This document shows positions 28,281-37,358 of a stretch of DNA of 64,000 nt, one piece after another. Under the pieces are notes generated by a model. The model made no database searches. It saw only the letters and a program-made list of their open reading frames with translations, and was not told the DNA's origin. This stretch comes from Mesorhizobium sp. L-8-3 (GTDB lineage: Bacteria; Pseudomonadota; Alphaproteobacteria; Rhizobiales; Rhizobiaceae), in assembly GCF_016756615.1 (NCBI RefSeq), contig NZ_AP023262.1:7937501-8001500 (forward strand). The letters are read 5' to 3'. Numbering within the stretch: the first letter of the stretch is position 1; each line of letters opens with the position of its first letter. The position numbers were made by a program, and so were the translations under genes.

Positions 28281-29335
28281 AGTCGGACCTGTTCGACCGA
28301 CCGCAGGCCTATGATTTCTTCCAGGCCGTGCGCATCGTCGAGGCGATCGCGGCCGACGAGGCCAAGACCGCAAGCGAGGTGACCCCCGACGCGGCCGGGC
28401 GCGGCGTCGAGCCCGCGAACGCTACGCTCAACATCCGCTCGGCGGTTCCGCTCGGCTTCGCGGCGGCCGAGGTCACCGCGCTCCGGCGTCCGCGCGGCGG
28501 CGGCCCGGTCGAGATGACGCAGACCGTGGTTGGGCTCACCGGACCGTCCGGCGTATTGCCGCACGCCTTCAGCGAAATGGTCCATATCAGCGTGCGCGAC
28601 CGCAACCGCGGCCTGCGGGAGTTCTTCGACCTGTTCAACAACCGCCTCGCAGGGCTTCTCTACGACGCCTGGGCGAAATACCGGATCGTGGTGGAGCAGG
28701 AACGCGACCGCCACCTGAAGACCGGCCGGCCGATCGACGCCGCACTCAGGGCGCTGGCCGGCATCGGCATGCCGTCGCTGTCGGAACGGATGGAAACACG
28801 GGACGCAACGCTGGTGCGTTTCGGCGGCCTGCTCGGCCGCGAGGGACGCTCGGCGAGCGCTGTGGAAAGCGCGCTGCGCGGCGTGCTCGGCTGCAAGGTG
28901 ACGGTGGAGCAGTTCCACGGCGAATGGCTGCCCATCGACGAGGCCGACAGGACGAGGCTGCCCGGCCCCGGCACGCCCGAGGGCGCCTTTTGCCGGCTGG
29001 GCGAGGACACGGTCCTGGGCGAGCGTACCTTTGACATCCAGTCCTCGGTTGCCCTGGAGGTCGAGCCGCTCCACTACGCCGTGTTTCGCTCGCTGTTACC
29101 GGACGGCGCGCAGGCCAGGATGTTCGCCGACCTGGCGGCGATCGCGCTCGGCGCCGACAAGGCCTTCCGCATTCGCCTTGGCCTGCTGCCCGGCGAGGTT
29201 CCGCCGCTCAGGCTGGGCGGCGACCCCGACCGGGCGGAAGCGAGCCGGCTCGGCTGGAACACCTGGCTCGCCGCATCCGCGCCGCGCACGCGGCCGGTCG
29301 AGGCGGAGTTCCGCCCGGCGCCGCATTTGAGATAG
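28244..29335 (+). CDS. tssG: TssG, T6SS baseplate protein
   Basis: TssG pairs with TssF in the baseplate wedge. The 363-aa product has FDRPQAYDFFQAVRIVEAI near residue 15, LGFAAAEVTAL, the conserved GLTGPSGVLPHAFSEMV near 95 and NRGLREFFDLFNNRL near 115, all typical. The C-terminus carries LGWNTWLAASAPR. It starts inside the tssF 3' end. A 170-bp gap follows before the methyltransferase gene. Confidence 0.95.
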   Translation: MASTRRRPHSSLKSDLFDRPQAYDFFQAVRIVEAIAADEAKTASEVTPDAAGRGVEPANATLNIRSAVPLGFAAAEVTALRRPRGGGPVEMTQTVVGLTGPSGVLPHAFSEMVHISVRDRNRGLREFFDLFNNRLAGLLYDAWAKYRIVVEQERDRHLKTGRPIDAALRALAGIGMPSLSERMETRDATLVRFGGLLGREGRSASAVESALRGVLGCKVTVEQFHGEWLPIDEADRTRLPGPGTPEGAFCRLGEDTVLGERTFDIQSSVALEVEPLHYAVFRSLLPDGAQARMFADLAAIALGADKAFRIRLGLLPGEVPPLRLGGDPDRAEASRLGWNTWLAASAPRTRPVEAEFRPAPHLR

Positions 29336-29505
29336 GCGCGGCCACCGCCGCATTCCGCCGGCCTATCATCTTGTCCGTGCGGGATTTCTTGCCGCGACCG
29401 CCTCCCCCTCGGACGCCCGATGCTGTAGCGTCCCCGATGCGGATCGGACCGGGGCGGAGGTGGGCTTGCCCGGTTGCCGACCGATACCCATGACAGGATC
29501 GAAGC

Positions 29506-31047
29506 ATGAGCACTTGGAACGATGGCTACGTCTCGGACATCGAGTATCTTCCGGGCTTCTATGTCGACCAGTCGCCGGCCCATCTCGACCTCGTGTGCCT
29601 GCTGCGCAATGTCGAGCCTCCGGTGGCGGCGGGCGAGCCGTTCCGCTACTGCGAGCTCGGCTGCGGGGTCGGCGAAAGCGCGCTGGCGATCGCCGCCGCC
29701 AATCCCGACAGCGAGGTCTGGGGCTTCGACTTCAACCCCGCCCACATCGCGCGTGGCCGCGAACTGGCGCGGTCCGGCGGCCTCGGCAACATCAGGCTGG
29801 AGGAGGCCTCTTTCGAAGAGCTCGCGCAGTCGGACCGGTTCGGGCTTCCCGTCTTCGACTACATCACGCTGCACGGTGTCTGGGCCTGGATCAGCGCCGC
29901 CAACCGCGCCGCCATCACGCGTTTCATCGACCGTCATCTGAAGCCCGGCGGCCTCGCCTACGTGACCTACAATGCGCTACCCGGCTGGACGTCGACCATG
30001 CCGCTGCAGCGCCTGATCTCGGATTTCGCCGCCCAAGGCCACGAGCGCAGCGATATCGGGGTCAGCAAGGCGATCGACTTGGCGCGCCGCGTCTGCGACG
30101 CCGGCGCCGGGTTGTTGCCGGCCGACCTCGTGGCGCGGCTGGAGAAGGAGCGCGACAGCGGCAACCTCGCCTATCTCAGCCACGAATATCTGAACGCGCA
30201 TTGGGCGCCCTGCTACCACGCGGACGTGGCGCGCGATCTCGCCGCCGCCAAGCTGGAATTCGTCGGCTCGGCCAACCTGTTGGAGAATTTTCCGGAGCTC
30301 TCCCTCAACGCCGGGCAGCGGACGCTGATCCAGGACGCCCCCGACGGCATGCGGGAAACCCTGCGCGACTATTTCATGGTTCGCACCTTCCGCCGCGACG
30401 TTTTCATGCGCGGCGTCAGGCTTATCCCCGACCGGCGCCGTGACAAGCGGCTGCGCGAGCGCAGCCTGATGCTCGTCGTCCCGCCATCCGCCGTCACCCG
30501 CGACATCAAGGTGCCGCTCGGCGAGGCGAACCTCAATGAAGGCTTCTATGCGCCGGCACTGAAGGCGCTGACCGAGGGCCCCCGCTCCATCGGCGAGCTT
30601 CTCGACCTGCCGGAGGCGGCCGGCTCGACCGCATCGGCGCGCGAGGTGCTCGGCATGCTGGTGGGCTCGCGACAGGCCATGGCCGTCGTCAACGCGGTCA
30701 CGCCCGAGGCCGTCGTGGCAGCCCGCACCTATAACCGGCATCATCTCGCCGCCTGCGCCGACGCCGGCCGCGCTGTGACGGCGCTGGCCGCCCCCGCCAT
30801 CGGTTCGGCGGTCACGGTCACTGTGTTCGAGATGCTCGCCTACGAGGCCCTGACCTCGGGCACATCAGCCGACCCGGCCGCGCTGACCGCGGCGGTCTGG
30901 ACATTGCTCCAGTCGCGCGGCGACAAGGTGCGCCATGAAGGCAGCATCATCGAAAGCGAAGAGGAGAACCTGCGGATCCTGCGCGACAATATGGAGAAGA
31001 TCACGATGGTCGCCTTGCCGCTGTGGCGGCGGCTGGGCGCGCTCTGA
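29506..31047 (+). CDS. SAM-dependent methyltransferase with methyltransferase regulatory domain
   Basis: The 513-aa protein has a class I methyltransferase core at residues 40-200 (YCELGCGVGESALAIA for SAM binding, then DYITLHGVWAWIS and HLKPGGLAYVTYNALPGW). A predicted methyltransferase-regulatory domain and a helical C-terminus follow. Proteins of this architecture are widespread, and their substrates are mostly unknown. It lies 15 bp upstream of the T6SS-type kinase and downstream of tssG, suggesting co-expression with baseplate genes. It is the second of three methyltransferases in the locus and is unrelated in domain layout to the one at 6190. Confidence 0.85.
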   Translation: MSTWNDGYVSDIEYLPGFYVDQSPAHLDLVCLLRNVEPPVAAGEPFRYCELGCGVGESALAIAAANPDSEVWGFDFNPAHIARGRELARSGGLGNIRLEEASFEELAQSDRFGLPVFDYITLHGVWAWISAANRAAITRFIDRHLKPGGLAYVTYNALPGWTSTMPLQRLISDFAAQGHERSDIGVSKAIDLARRVCDAGAGLLPADLVARLEKERDSGNLAYLSHEYLNAHWAPCYHADVARDLAAAKLEFVGSANLLENFPELSLNAGQRTLIQDAPDGMRETLRDYFMVRTFRRDVFMRGVRLIPDRRRDKRLRERSLMLVVPPSAVTRDIKVPLGEANLNEGFYAPALKALTEGPRSIGELLDLPEAAGSTASAREVLGMLVGSRQAMAVVNAVTPEAVVAARTYNRHHLAACADAGRAVTALAAPAIGSAVTVTVFEMLAYEALTSGTSADPAALTAAVWTLLQSRGDKVRHEGSIIESEEENLRILRDNMEKITMVALPLWRRLGAL

Positions 31048-31062
31048 TCCGTTGCGGCCGCG

Positions 31063-31818
31063 ATGGCCGGGCCATGTCCCTACGAACTGGTCGGGCCGCT
31101 CCGCGCGGGATCGATAGTATCCGTCCACGAGGCGGTCGACGGCGCGACTTCGGTCGTGGTCAAGATACTCGACGAGGCGGTCGCAGCGACCGATCCGGTC
31201 GGCGCAAGGCGGTTTGCCCGGGAAATCGCCCTCAGCGTCGGAGCGCGCCATCCCGGCCTGGCGACGGTGCATGGGCATGGCCAGAACTGGATCGCTTTCG
31301 AGCGGCTCGAGCCGCCGGGCGACCGGTGGGCAAGGCCAAGCGGGCTTCGGCGGCTCGCCGCCCAGTTGGCCGCCGTGCTCGCCTATCTCCATGCCCGCGG
31401 CATCGTGCATCGCGACGTGAAGCCGGCTCATGTGATGTTCCGCGAGGAACAGCCCGTCCTGATCGACCTCGGCGTCGCCGGCCTCATCGCCGACAACCCG
31501 CTCGACGGCAAGGAGATGGTCGGCTCGCCGGCCTGGATGGCTCCCGAACAGCTTCACGGCGCGAAGCCCGCGCCGTCGGCGGACATCTGGTCGCTGTGCG
31601 CCGTCGGCGTGTCGATAGCCCAAGGCGCACCGCTGTTTCGTGGCACGGCGGACGCGGTGCTCGCGGAGCGGCGCAGGACTGTTCGGCCGGAGGTAAGGCT
31701 GGCGGGATTGCTCGACGACCGCTGCCTGGTCAGGTTGCTCGAAGCCGGTCTGGGTCCCGCGGGAGACAGGCCTACGGCAGCGGAGATGGCGCGGGAGTTG
31801 TTGTTGAGCGAGGAATGA
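31063..31818 (+). CDS. Ser/Thr protein kinase, PpkA/Stk1-like, T6SS-associated
   Basis: The 251-aa protein is a bare Hanks-type kinase domain. Seen are the catalytic lysine strand VVVKIL, the alpha-C region REIALSVGARHPG, catalytic loop HRDVKPAHVMF near residue 115, DLG in place of the usual DFG, and the APE-region GSPAWMAPEQ. There is no membrane segment or sensor domain, unlike longer PpkA. In other T6SSs such kinases phosphorylate an FHA protein to trigger assembly; here the FHA protein at 7388 is the obvious candidate. It ends the tssFG operon. Confidence 0.9.
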   Translation: MAGPCPYELVGPLRAGSIVSVHEAVDGATSVVVKILDEAVAATDPVGARRFAREIALSVGARHPGLATVHGHGQNWIAFERLEPPGDRWARPSGLRRLAAQLAAVLAYLHARGIVHRDVKPAHVMFREEQPVLIDLGVAGLIADNPLDGKEMVGSPAWMAPEQLHGAKPAPSADIWSLCAVGVSIAQGAPLFRGTADAVLAERRRTVRPEVRLAGLLDDRCLVRLLEAGLGPAGDRPTAAEMARELLLSEE

Positions 31819-31839
31819 AACCTAAGATGGTGGCAGGCA

Positions 31840-32057
31840 CCCCTCAACCGACCTCACCCTGTCGGGCGAGGCCACCTTCGCCCACAAGGGGAGAAGGGAA
31901 CGCCGCGGCAACGTTTCGGCCAATCGCGAGCCTTGACGATTTGTAACGGCCGCTGAACCAAGCTCCGGCCTTCTCCCCCTGTGGGAGAAGGTGGCCGCGC
32001 CCACGGGTCTTGCCTCCAGCAAGCCCGAGGACAGGCTCCGCGCGGTCGGATGAGGGG
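31840..32057. repeat. Imperfect long inverted repeat between kinase and STAS genes
   Basis: The left part (31840-31890, with GGCCACCTTCGCCCACAAGG) is an imperfect reverse complement of the right part (31969-32057, with CTGTGGGAGAAGGTGGCC and ending GGTCGGATGAGGGG). It is a palindromic intergenic element of a type common in rhizobia, at a tail-to-tail junction where it can terminate both transcripts. The remaining gap contains no gene. Confidence 0.7.
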
Positions 32058-32070
32058 TAACTCCAGGCCC

Positions 32071-32418
32071 TCAGCCGATCACGAGATCGACCGCCGGGTG
32101 CAGCTTCTTCAGGTTCGGCAGCGACTTCGACTGCCAGGGAATGCGCGTGGAACCCTTCACCGCGAGCCCGACTTCGGGACGTTTGCGCACCTCGATCGTG
32201 AACTTGGCGAGCAGGTTGATGCCCGATGAATTGAGGAACTGGAGCTCGGTGAGATCGAGCACGATCGTCTTGGGCTTTGCAGCCAGCACCTTGTCCATCA
32301 GTTCGAGGATCGGCGCATAGGCCTCCGTGCCCGACAGGCGCATCGTTCCCTCATAATGGATCGTCGCTGCCTCGCTCCAGACCCTGTAGTCGTCCGTCTT
32401 GATTTCCATGATATGCAA
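32071..32418 (-). CDS. STAS-like regulator (partner-switching antagonist)
   Basis: The 115-aa protein has a STAS-type fold signature: TIVLDLTELQFLNSSGINL near residue 50-68, where the serines are candidate phosphorylation sites, followed by FTIEVRKRPEVGLAVKG. It resembles small regulators annotated elsewhere as slr1659-type (from memory, not searched). The start is TTG 32418 with GGAG 5 nt upstream, or ATG 32409. It is the last gene of a phosphatase-HATPase-STAS trio on the minus strand, the classic partner-switch set. Confidence 0.82.
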   Translation of the reverse strand: MHIMEIKTDDYRVWSEAATIHYEGTMRLSGTEAYAPILELMDKVLAAKPKTIVLDLTELQFLNSSGINLLAKFTIEVRKRPEVGLAVKGSTRIPWQSKSLPNLKKLHPAVDLVIG

Positions 32419-32436
32419 TCGGCTCCAGTGTTGGTC

Positions 32437-32985
32437 TCAGGCGATGTCTAGCGCGGCGAAAGTGGTCAGCCGCACCGGCCCGGCCTCCGCGATCCTGTGG
32501 AATGTCCAGCCCAAGCGTGCGCCATAGTCGCTCATCAGGGTCAGAAGACCAAGCCCCGATCCGCTGGACCCGGCGTCGGCCGCGTTGGCCTCGATGCGCT
32601 CGATCAGGAGGTCGCCGGGATCGCGCGCGGTCAGTTCGACGAGCAACGCGCCGAAGCGCGCCGCCGTTTCGGCATCGACCAGATTGGTGACCTTCAGTTC
32701 GAACCTGGCGCCCTCCAGCGAACTCTCGATCACGATGTCGCCCGGCGCCCTGAACTTGACCGCGTTCTCCAACAGTTCGTTGACGAGATAGCCGATGCTG
32801 TGCCGGGCCTCGTTGTAGTCTGCGCCCGACGCCTTGCAGCGGAGCGCGAAGAACTCGCCAAGGAACTCCGAGGTGGTGCTGCAATGATGCCAGGCGAGGT
32901 CGATCGGGCCATCGGCGAGCCGCAGCCTGTTGGCGATCGCCGCGGCGCCGTTGTGGAGCTCCGTATTGCCGATGCTGTCGTGCAT
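32437..32985 (-). CDS. GHKL ATP-binding regulator (RsbW-like partner-switch kinase)
   Basis: The 182-aa protein has an N-box-like IGYLVNELLENAVKF near residue 66 and the ATP-lid glycines SGSGLGLLTLMSDYGARLG near 142, typical of anti-sigma-factor-type HATPases. A short N-terminal helix-rich region precedes it. It lies 4 bp downstream of the sensor phosphatase and 18 bp upstream of the STAS gene, so the three are one operon. The predicted function is to bind or phosphorylate the STAS partner at 32071. A downstream sigma factor is not visible, so the output may be a protein target such as the T6SS. Confidence 0.82.
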   Translation of the reverse strand: MHDSIGNTELHNGAAAIANRLRLADGPIDLAWHHCSTTSEFLGEFFALRCKASGADYNEARHSIGYLVNELLENAVKFRAPGDIVIESSLEGARFELKVTNLVDAETAARFGALLVELTARDPGDLLIERIEANAADAGSSGSGLGLLTLMSDYGARLGWTFHRIAEAGPVRLTTFAALDIA

Positions 32986-32989
32986 GCGC

Positions 32990-35362
32990 CTACCTGTGCC
33001 TCATCACGACCAGGGTGATGTCGTCGTGGATCTTCTGCGAGCCGATATGCGCCATCAGGTCCGAGATGATGCCGTCCTTGATCTCGTCGGCGCTGCCGTT
33101 GCGATGGCGCCTCGCGCTCTCGCAAAGCCGGTCGAATCCGAACAGCTCGCCGCTCGGCGCCTCGGCTTCGGTCACGCCGTCGGTATGCAGCACGATGACG
33201 TCGCCGCTGTCGAAATGGAAATCGCGCGTCCCCACGAACGAAGCGATGTCGCTTTCAAGGCCGATCGGGAAGCCGAGATCCACCGTGTCGATACGCTCGA
33301 CCTCGCCTTCGCCGCGCACCACGATCACCTCTTCGTGCTGGCCCGAAAGGGTCACTCGCCTGTCCTCATAGTCGAGGAACGCCAGAGACAGATGCTTGTC
33401 GGTGCGCGTCCGCTCGATGTTCTTGTAGATGGCGCGGTTCAGCACCTCGAGGAACTCCTTGGGGTCGCCGCCGCCTTTCTCCTGCAGCGCACGCGCCACC
33501 GACTGGACCATCAGCATCAGCACGCCGCTCTCCAGCCCGTGACCGGTCACGTCGCCGATGCCGACCTTCACCCGGTTGCCGTCCTGCAGCACGTCGTAAT
33601 AGTCGCCGCCCACCTCGTCGGCCGGCTCCATATAGCCGGCGATCTCGATGCGCGGGATGGCGCCCAGTTCGCTCGACTTGGGCAGCACCATCATCTGGAT
33701 GTGGCGGGCGACGTCGAGCTCGGCGCCCAGCCGCAGATTTTCGCTCTTCAGCCGCGCATTGAGCGCGGTGATCTCCTCATTGGCCTTGCCGAGCTCGCGC
33801 GTGCGCTCGGCGACCAGCCCTTCGAGGTTCTCGGTATGGTAGCGGATCTCCTCCGCCATCTTGTTGAAGGCCACGCCGACAGCGCCGACCTCGTCGCGCG
33901 TCGGGATGGAGACACGCACCGAATAGTCTTTCGCCTGCAGGCGGCGCGCCGCGTCGGCCAGCGCGCTCAGCCCAGCCGTGATGCGGCCCGAGATCGCATA
34001 GACCGCCAGGAAAACGATCAGCAGCGAGATGCAGAAGGCAGCGAGCTGCCAGTTCAGTATGCGGTTCGTGGCGTTCGAAATGTCCGCCTGGGCGGCGATC
34101 AGCGCGGCGTAGATCTCCCTCTGCGGCACGACGAAGCCGAGCGTCATGGCCTCCTTGACGATGGTGCTGCCGTTCCAGAGGTTGGTCGGTTCGAGCTGCC
34201 GCAGCACGACGATATAGGGAACCTGCTCGCCGTCCTTTTCGAGGAAGACGGTCTCGATCTTCGTGTTCTGGTCCGTCGGAAGCTTCAGCGCCGCGATCGC
34301 GGGCTGCGTGCTGCTGCGCAGCGAACGGCTCACGCCGGTGACGCCCTGTCCGCTGACATCGCTCGACACGAGGCCGAGAGCGCCGACGCCGGCATCGCTG
34401 ACCGTCGTCACATTGCCCTGCGATGTCGTCAGGAAAGCGAAGCCGGTTTCCGCGATGGTCACGTTGGTGACGAGGCTGGAGAGCTGTTCGAGCGTGATGT
34501 CGACCGCCGCCATGCCGGCGACATCGGAACGATCCTTGGTCCACAGCGGATGGAAGAAGCTGACGATGAGGGCGCCGGTGATGGCGTCCACATAAGGGGC
34601 GGTGGTGACGATGTTGGAAGCGACGGGACGCGCGGTGGAATTGCCGATCCAGCCCTGCCAGCCCTCGTAGACGCCGGGAAAGAAGAAGTCCCAGAAATTG
34701 GCCGCATTGTGCCCGGGATAGAGGCGATCGAACGTCTGCGCCTGATCCGTGTAAGGCGTCGTGCGCATGATCGGCCGATCTTTCGGCCCGACATAATAGA
34801 GCTGGAGCTTCGGCGCTCCCGTCGCCATCATGCCGGGAGCGATGAGATTGAAGGCCGAACTCCGGCTGATCTCGTCCCGCACCGCGGGCAGCGGCGCACC
34901 GTCCGGCCCGAGAAGGTAACCCCAGACGCTGACGACGGACTTGCCCGGCGCGTTCTGCACCCATTTGGCTTCGGGATTGTAGACGAGATCGTCCTTCAGC
35001 GCCGGATTGCTTTCCACAGCCGCGCCGATGGCGTTGCTCGTCTCGGGGCTGTCGATCAGCCCCTGCATGGCGTTGGCCAGCGTCGTCACCTCGGAATGGA
35101 CCTGGGCCAGGAGCGAGTCCGCCCGCCGGCCAGTCGTCTCGATATAGGTGTCCAGATATTCCTGCGAGGCCCTGGTCAGCCCATCGCCGATCGTCCGGGT
35201 GGCGTCACGCGACAGGTTCTGCACATTCCAGATGGCCACGCCGCCGGCGAGCATCAGATCGAAGATGATCGCCGCACCGACCACTACGACGAACTTCGCC
35301 CGAAAGCTCTTGAAGGAAAACCACGGAACCCGCGGCGAATCAGCTTGAACGGCGTCCGTCAT
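32990..35362 (-). CDS. Membrane sensor PP2C phosphatase (dCache-like, HAMP, SpoIIE/RsbU)
   Basis: The 790-aa protein is an RsbU-type phosphatase with its own sensor. After a first membrane segment (about residues 22-42) comes a 370-residue periplasmic region resembling a dCache domain. A second membrane segment lies near 440 (AAFCISLLIVFLAVYAISG), then HAMP (about 460-510), a coiled coil and the catalytic domain. Metal motifs are intact: DEVGGDYYDVL, GIGDVTGHGLESG, LHTDGVTEAEAP and HDDITLVVM. ATG 35362 overlaps the upstream stop (ATGA) and is preferred over ATG 35398. It probably dephosphorylates the STAS protein in response to a periplasmic ligand. Confidence 0.9.
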   Translation of the reverse strand: MTDAVQADSPRVPWFSFKSFRAKFVVVVGAAIIFDLMLAGGVAIWNVQNLSRDATRTIGDGLTRASQEYLDTYIETTGRRADSLLAQVHSEVTTLANAMQGLIDSPETSNAIGAAVESNPALKDDLVYNPEAKWVQNAPGKSVVSVWGYLLGPDGAPLPAVRDEISRSSAFNLIAPGMMATGAPKLQLYYVGPKDRPIMRTTPYTDQAQTFDRLYPGHNAANFWDFFFPGVYEGWQGWIGNSTARPVASNIVTTAPYVDAITGALIVSFFHPLWTKDRSDVAGMAAVDITLEQLSSLVTNVTIAETGFAFLTTSQGNVTTVSDAGVGALGLVSSDVSGQGVTGVSRSLRSSTQPAIAALKLPTDQNTKIETVFLEKDGEQVPYIVVLRQLEPTNLWNGSTIVKEAMTLGFVVPQREIYAALIAAQADISNATNRILNWQLAAFCISLLIVFLAVYAISGRITAGLSALADAARRLQAKDYSVRVSIPTRDEVGAVGVAFNKMAEEIRYHTENLEGLVAERTRELGKANEEITALNARLKSENLRLGAELDVARHIQMMVLPKSSELGAIPRIEIAGYMEPADEVGGDYYDVLQDGNRVKVGIGDVTGHGLESGVLMLMVQSVARALQEKGGGDPKEFLEVLNRAIYKNIERTRTDKHLSLAFLDYEDRRVTLSGQHEEVIVVRGEGEVERIDTVDLGFPIGLESDIASFVGTRDFHFDSGDVIVLHTDGVTEAEAPSGELFGFDRLCESARRHRNGSADEIKDGIISDLMAHIGSQKIHDDITLVVMRHR

Positions 35363-36534
35363 GCGGGCTTCCGCCCCGATGCGACCCAGATCGGCCATCC
35401 GGCATAACCCTTCGGATGCAGGGCGGCGAAGATATGATCCTGGAAGCCTCTGCGGAAGCGCTCGATGAATTCGGGAGAATCACCCCGCTCGACGGCCATC
35501 CGGCCGGCATAGACATCTTCCCAGGACTGGATGACGTCGGCGAAATCCTGCGGATCCCCGTCGAGATTGGTCACCATGAAGGATTCCATCCTCACGTCGT
35601 CGAAGCCGGCGTCGAGCATGTAGCGGCGGCTCTTCGGACCGAGCTCGATGTCCATCTTGAAATGAGCCCAGAGGGCAGCAACCTCGTTGTATGTCCACTG
35701 GATGGTATCCGCGCGCGGCTCGCCCAGGCAATGCGAGTTCTTCTCGTTGGTGATGTAGACCCGCCCGCCAGGCTTGCAGATCCGGAACAGTTCCTTGAGG
35801 ATCAGTTCGGGCCGGTCGAAGACCTGCAGGGAGTGCCGGCAGGTGACGAAGTCGAACTGGTTGTCCTCAAGCAGCATCTCGGACGCGTCGCCATAGACAT
35901 ATTCGATGCCCTGGATGCCGAAATCGCCCGCCACGCGGCGCGCATAAGCCAGGCTCGACCTGGAATGGTCGAGCGCGACCATCCTGGCCGGCGCGAACTC
36001 CTTGAATGCCAGCACGGCGAAATCGCCGATGCCGCAGCAAATGTCGGCCACGAGCAGACCCGGCTTCATGCCGTGGCGCGGCAGGATTCCGCGCTCGTGG
36101 CGCCAGGTCAATTTCGTCTGCGTACGCAGGATCGGAATGAACTCGCCTTCCTCGAGGAACGACTGGCCCGGGTAGAACTCGCTGTCATATTCCTCCACGG
36201 CGATGTTCTGGTTGACGTCGCGAAGGCTGGCGAATTTGCGTGTCGACCAGCCGACGACGCTCGACGTGATGACCGATATCCTGAGGTCCGCACGACTCCC
36301 GACGGCCGAGACCATCAGGTCGGCGAGTACGCGGAAGGCGATGTTGTTCAGCCGCACCAGCCGCTTCACATTGACGTAGAGCGTGCCGGTGACCGAACGC
36401 AGCGACTGCTCGAAAAGCCGGGCGCAGCCGTCGAGGTCCTCGGCGCGTTGGGGTCGCATCGACCCGATGATCGAGAACTCCTGGTTGTTCTCGTCGAAGC
36501 GGATCTGGAACATGTCGTCAGCCGTATGAGCCAT
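35359..36534 (-). CDS. STAS-like/methyltransferase fusion
   Basis: The 391-aa protein begins MAHTADDMFQIRFDENN; ATG 36534 overlaps the preceding stop (TGATG). Residues about 1-105 resemble the small STAS-like regulator at 32071 (GTLYVNVKRLVRLNNIAF and a following helix). From about residue 150 a class I SAM methyltransferase begins, with VADICCGIGDFAVLAF, VALDHSRSSLAYARRV, DFVTCRHSLQVFDRPE and KPGGRVYITNEKNSH. Fusing a partner-switch module to a methyltransferase suggests methylation controlled by the switch. The substrate is unknown. It sits in one run of overlapping genes with the sensor phosphatase. Confidence 0.8.
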   Translation of the reverse strand: MAHTADDMFQIRFDENNQEFSIIGSMRPQRAEDLDGCARLFEQSLRSVTGTLYVNVKRLVRLNNIAFRVLADLMVSAVGSRADLRISVITSSVVGWSTRKFASLRDVNQNIAVEEYDSEFYPGQSFLEEGEFIPILRTQTKLTWRHERGILPRHGMKPGLLVADICCGIGDFAVLAFKEFAPARMVALDHSRSSLAYARRVAGDFGIQGIEYVYGDASEMLLEDNQFDFVTCRHSLQVFDRPELILKELFRICKPGGRVYITNEKNSHCLGEPRADTIQWTYNEVAALWAHFKMDIELGPKSRRYMLDAGFDDVRMESFMVTNLDGDPQDFADVIQSWEDVYAGRMAVERGDSPEFIERFRRGFQDHIFAALHPKGYAGWPIWVASGRKPA

Positions 36535-37037
36535 CAGAGCCGGGTATCCTCGAGTGAAAGATCCGCCACAAGGCGGATGGCGTTGTCCTGTTCCGCGTCG
36601 ATGCGGAAAACCGCGTCGTAGTCGACCGCCAGTTCGAAGAGCCCGATATCCGGCTCGAGCGGACCTGGCGAGAACAGCGCCGAGCGATATTGTTCGGCCA
36701 CGTCGGGGCGGGCGAGCCGCTTGCTGGCGTCCAGATAGAAGCGGGTGGCCGACCCTTCGCAAGGTATGGTCAGCTCGATCCGATCCAGTTCGCCGCAGCG
36801 GGAGACCCTGCAGGCGAATCTGCCGTTCGGCCCGTGGGCGCGGTAGGCGGTTTCGAGAAGCTCGTTGAGCGCCGACGAAAAGAGGTTCGAATAAAGCAGG
36901 GAGTCGATACGGTTGTGGCTGATCATCTGCGCCACATAAGAGGAGATGCGGTCGCAATAGGACCAGTCGGCGCAGAAGACGCCGATATCCATGTCGAGTT
37001 CGAGGAGAAGCTCGAATCCGCTCTCGGTCCCTTGCAT
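36534..37037 (-). CDS. Degenerate HATPase-like regulator
   Basis: The 167-aa product from ATG 37037 (GGAGG about 9 nt upstream) has an N-box-like segment SSALNELLETAYRAHGPNG near residue 62, comparable to the HATPase at 32437. It lacks recognisable G1 and G2 glycine boxes, so ATP binding is doubtful. It may be a kinase-dead partner that binds the STAS-like part of the next gene, to which it is coupled by a TGATG overlap. An upstream ATG at 37106 is possible but has a poorer ribosome site. Assignment rests on motif similarity and gene order. Confidence 0.6.
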   Translation of the reverse strand: MQGTESGFELLLELDMDIGVFCADWSYCDRISSYVAQMISHNRIDSLLYSNLFSSALNELLETAYRAHGPNGRFACRVSRCGELDRIELTIPCEGSATRFYLDASKRLARPDVAEQYRSALFSPGPLEPDIGLFELAVDYDAVFRIDAEQDNAIRLVADLSLEDTRL

Positions 37038-37358
37038 CCGTCCCACCCTCCTCGAGCGCCGCGCCATTTCGGGCGCAAGAGGCACGCTCCGATACTTAGA
37101 ATCCACGCATCATGCTTCCCGAAAATCGATCACGATCTCCACGCCGATGCGGCAGGCGCTTGCACCGTGGGGTGTATTCTCGGCGGAAGTGGAAGCTTCA
37201 GCCCGGCTTGCCCCCGCGAACCGGCCCCGCAATGTGGACGCGCGGACGAAACGTCCGGTCCCACCTTGGACAACCTTACGAAACCCGATTCCCTCTGATC
37301 AAGCCCAATTGCCACCCAGGCGATTGATTATCGCCCCGTACAACGATTATCACTCGCC
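37038..37358. promoter_or_regulatory. Divergent promoter region of the partner-switch block
   Basis: The gap separates the minus-strand operon from the plus-strand phosphatase gene. Two direct copies of GATTATC (37326-37332 and 37345-37351), 19 bp apart start to start, lie just before the 37359 start codon in an A+T-richer stretch. They could be an activator site or promoter elements. No gene is supported here. Confidence 0.4.

Noticed and set aside
32930..35407. 825-codon plus-strand frame over the sensor phosphatase
   Set aside because: Antisense to a protein with clear HAMP and PP2C motifs; no ribosome site or domain.
36535..36957. N-terminal extension of the STAS-methyltransferase protein
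   Set aside because: That stretch is a shadow of the degenerate HATPase gene; ATG 36534 with TGATG coupling is the better start.
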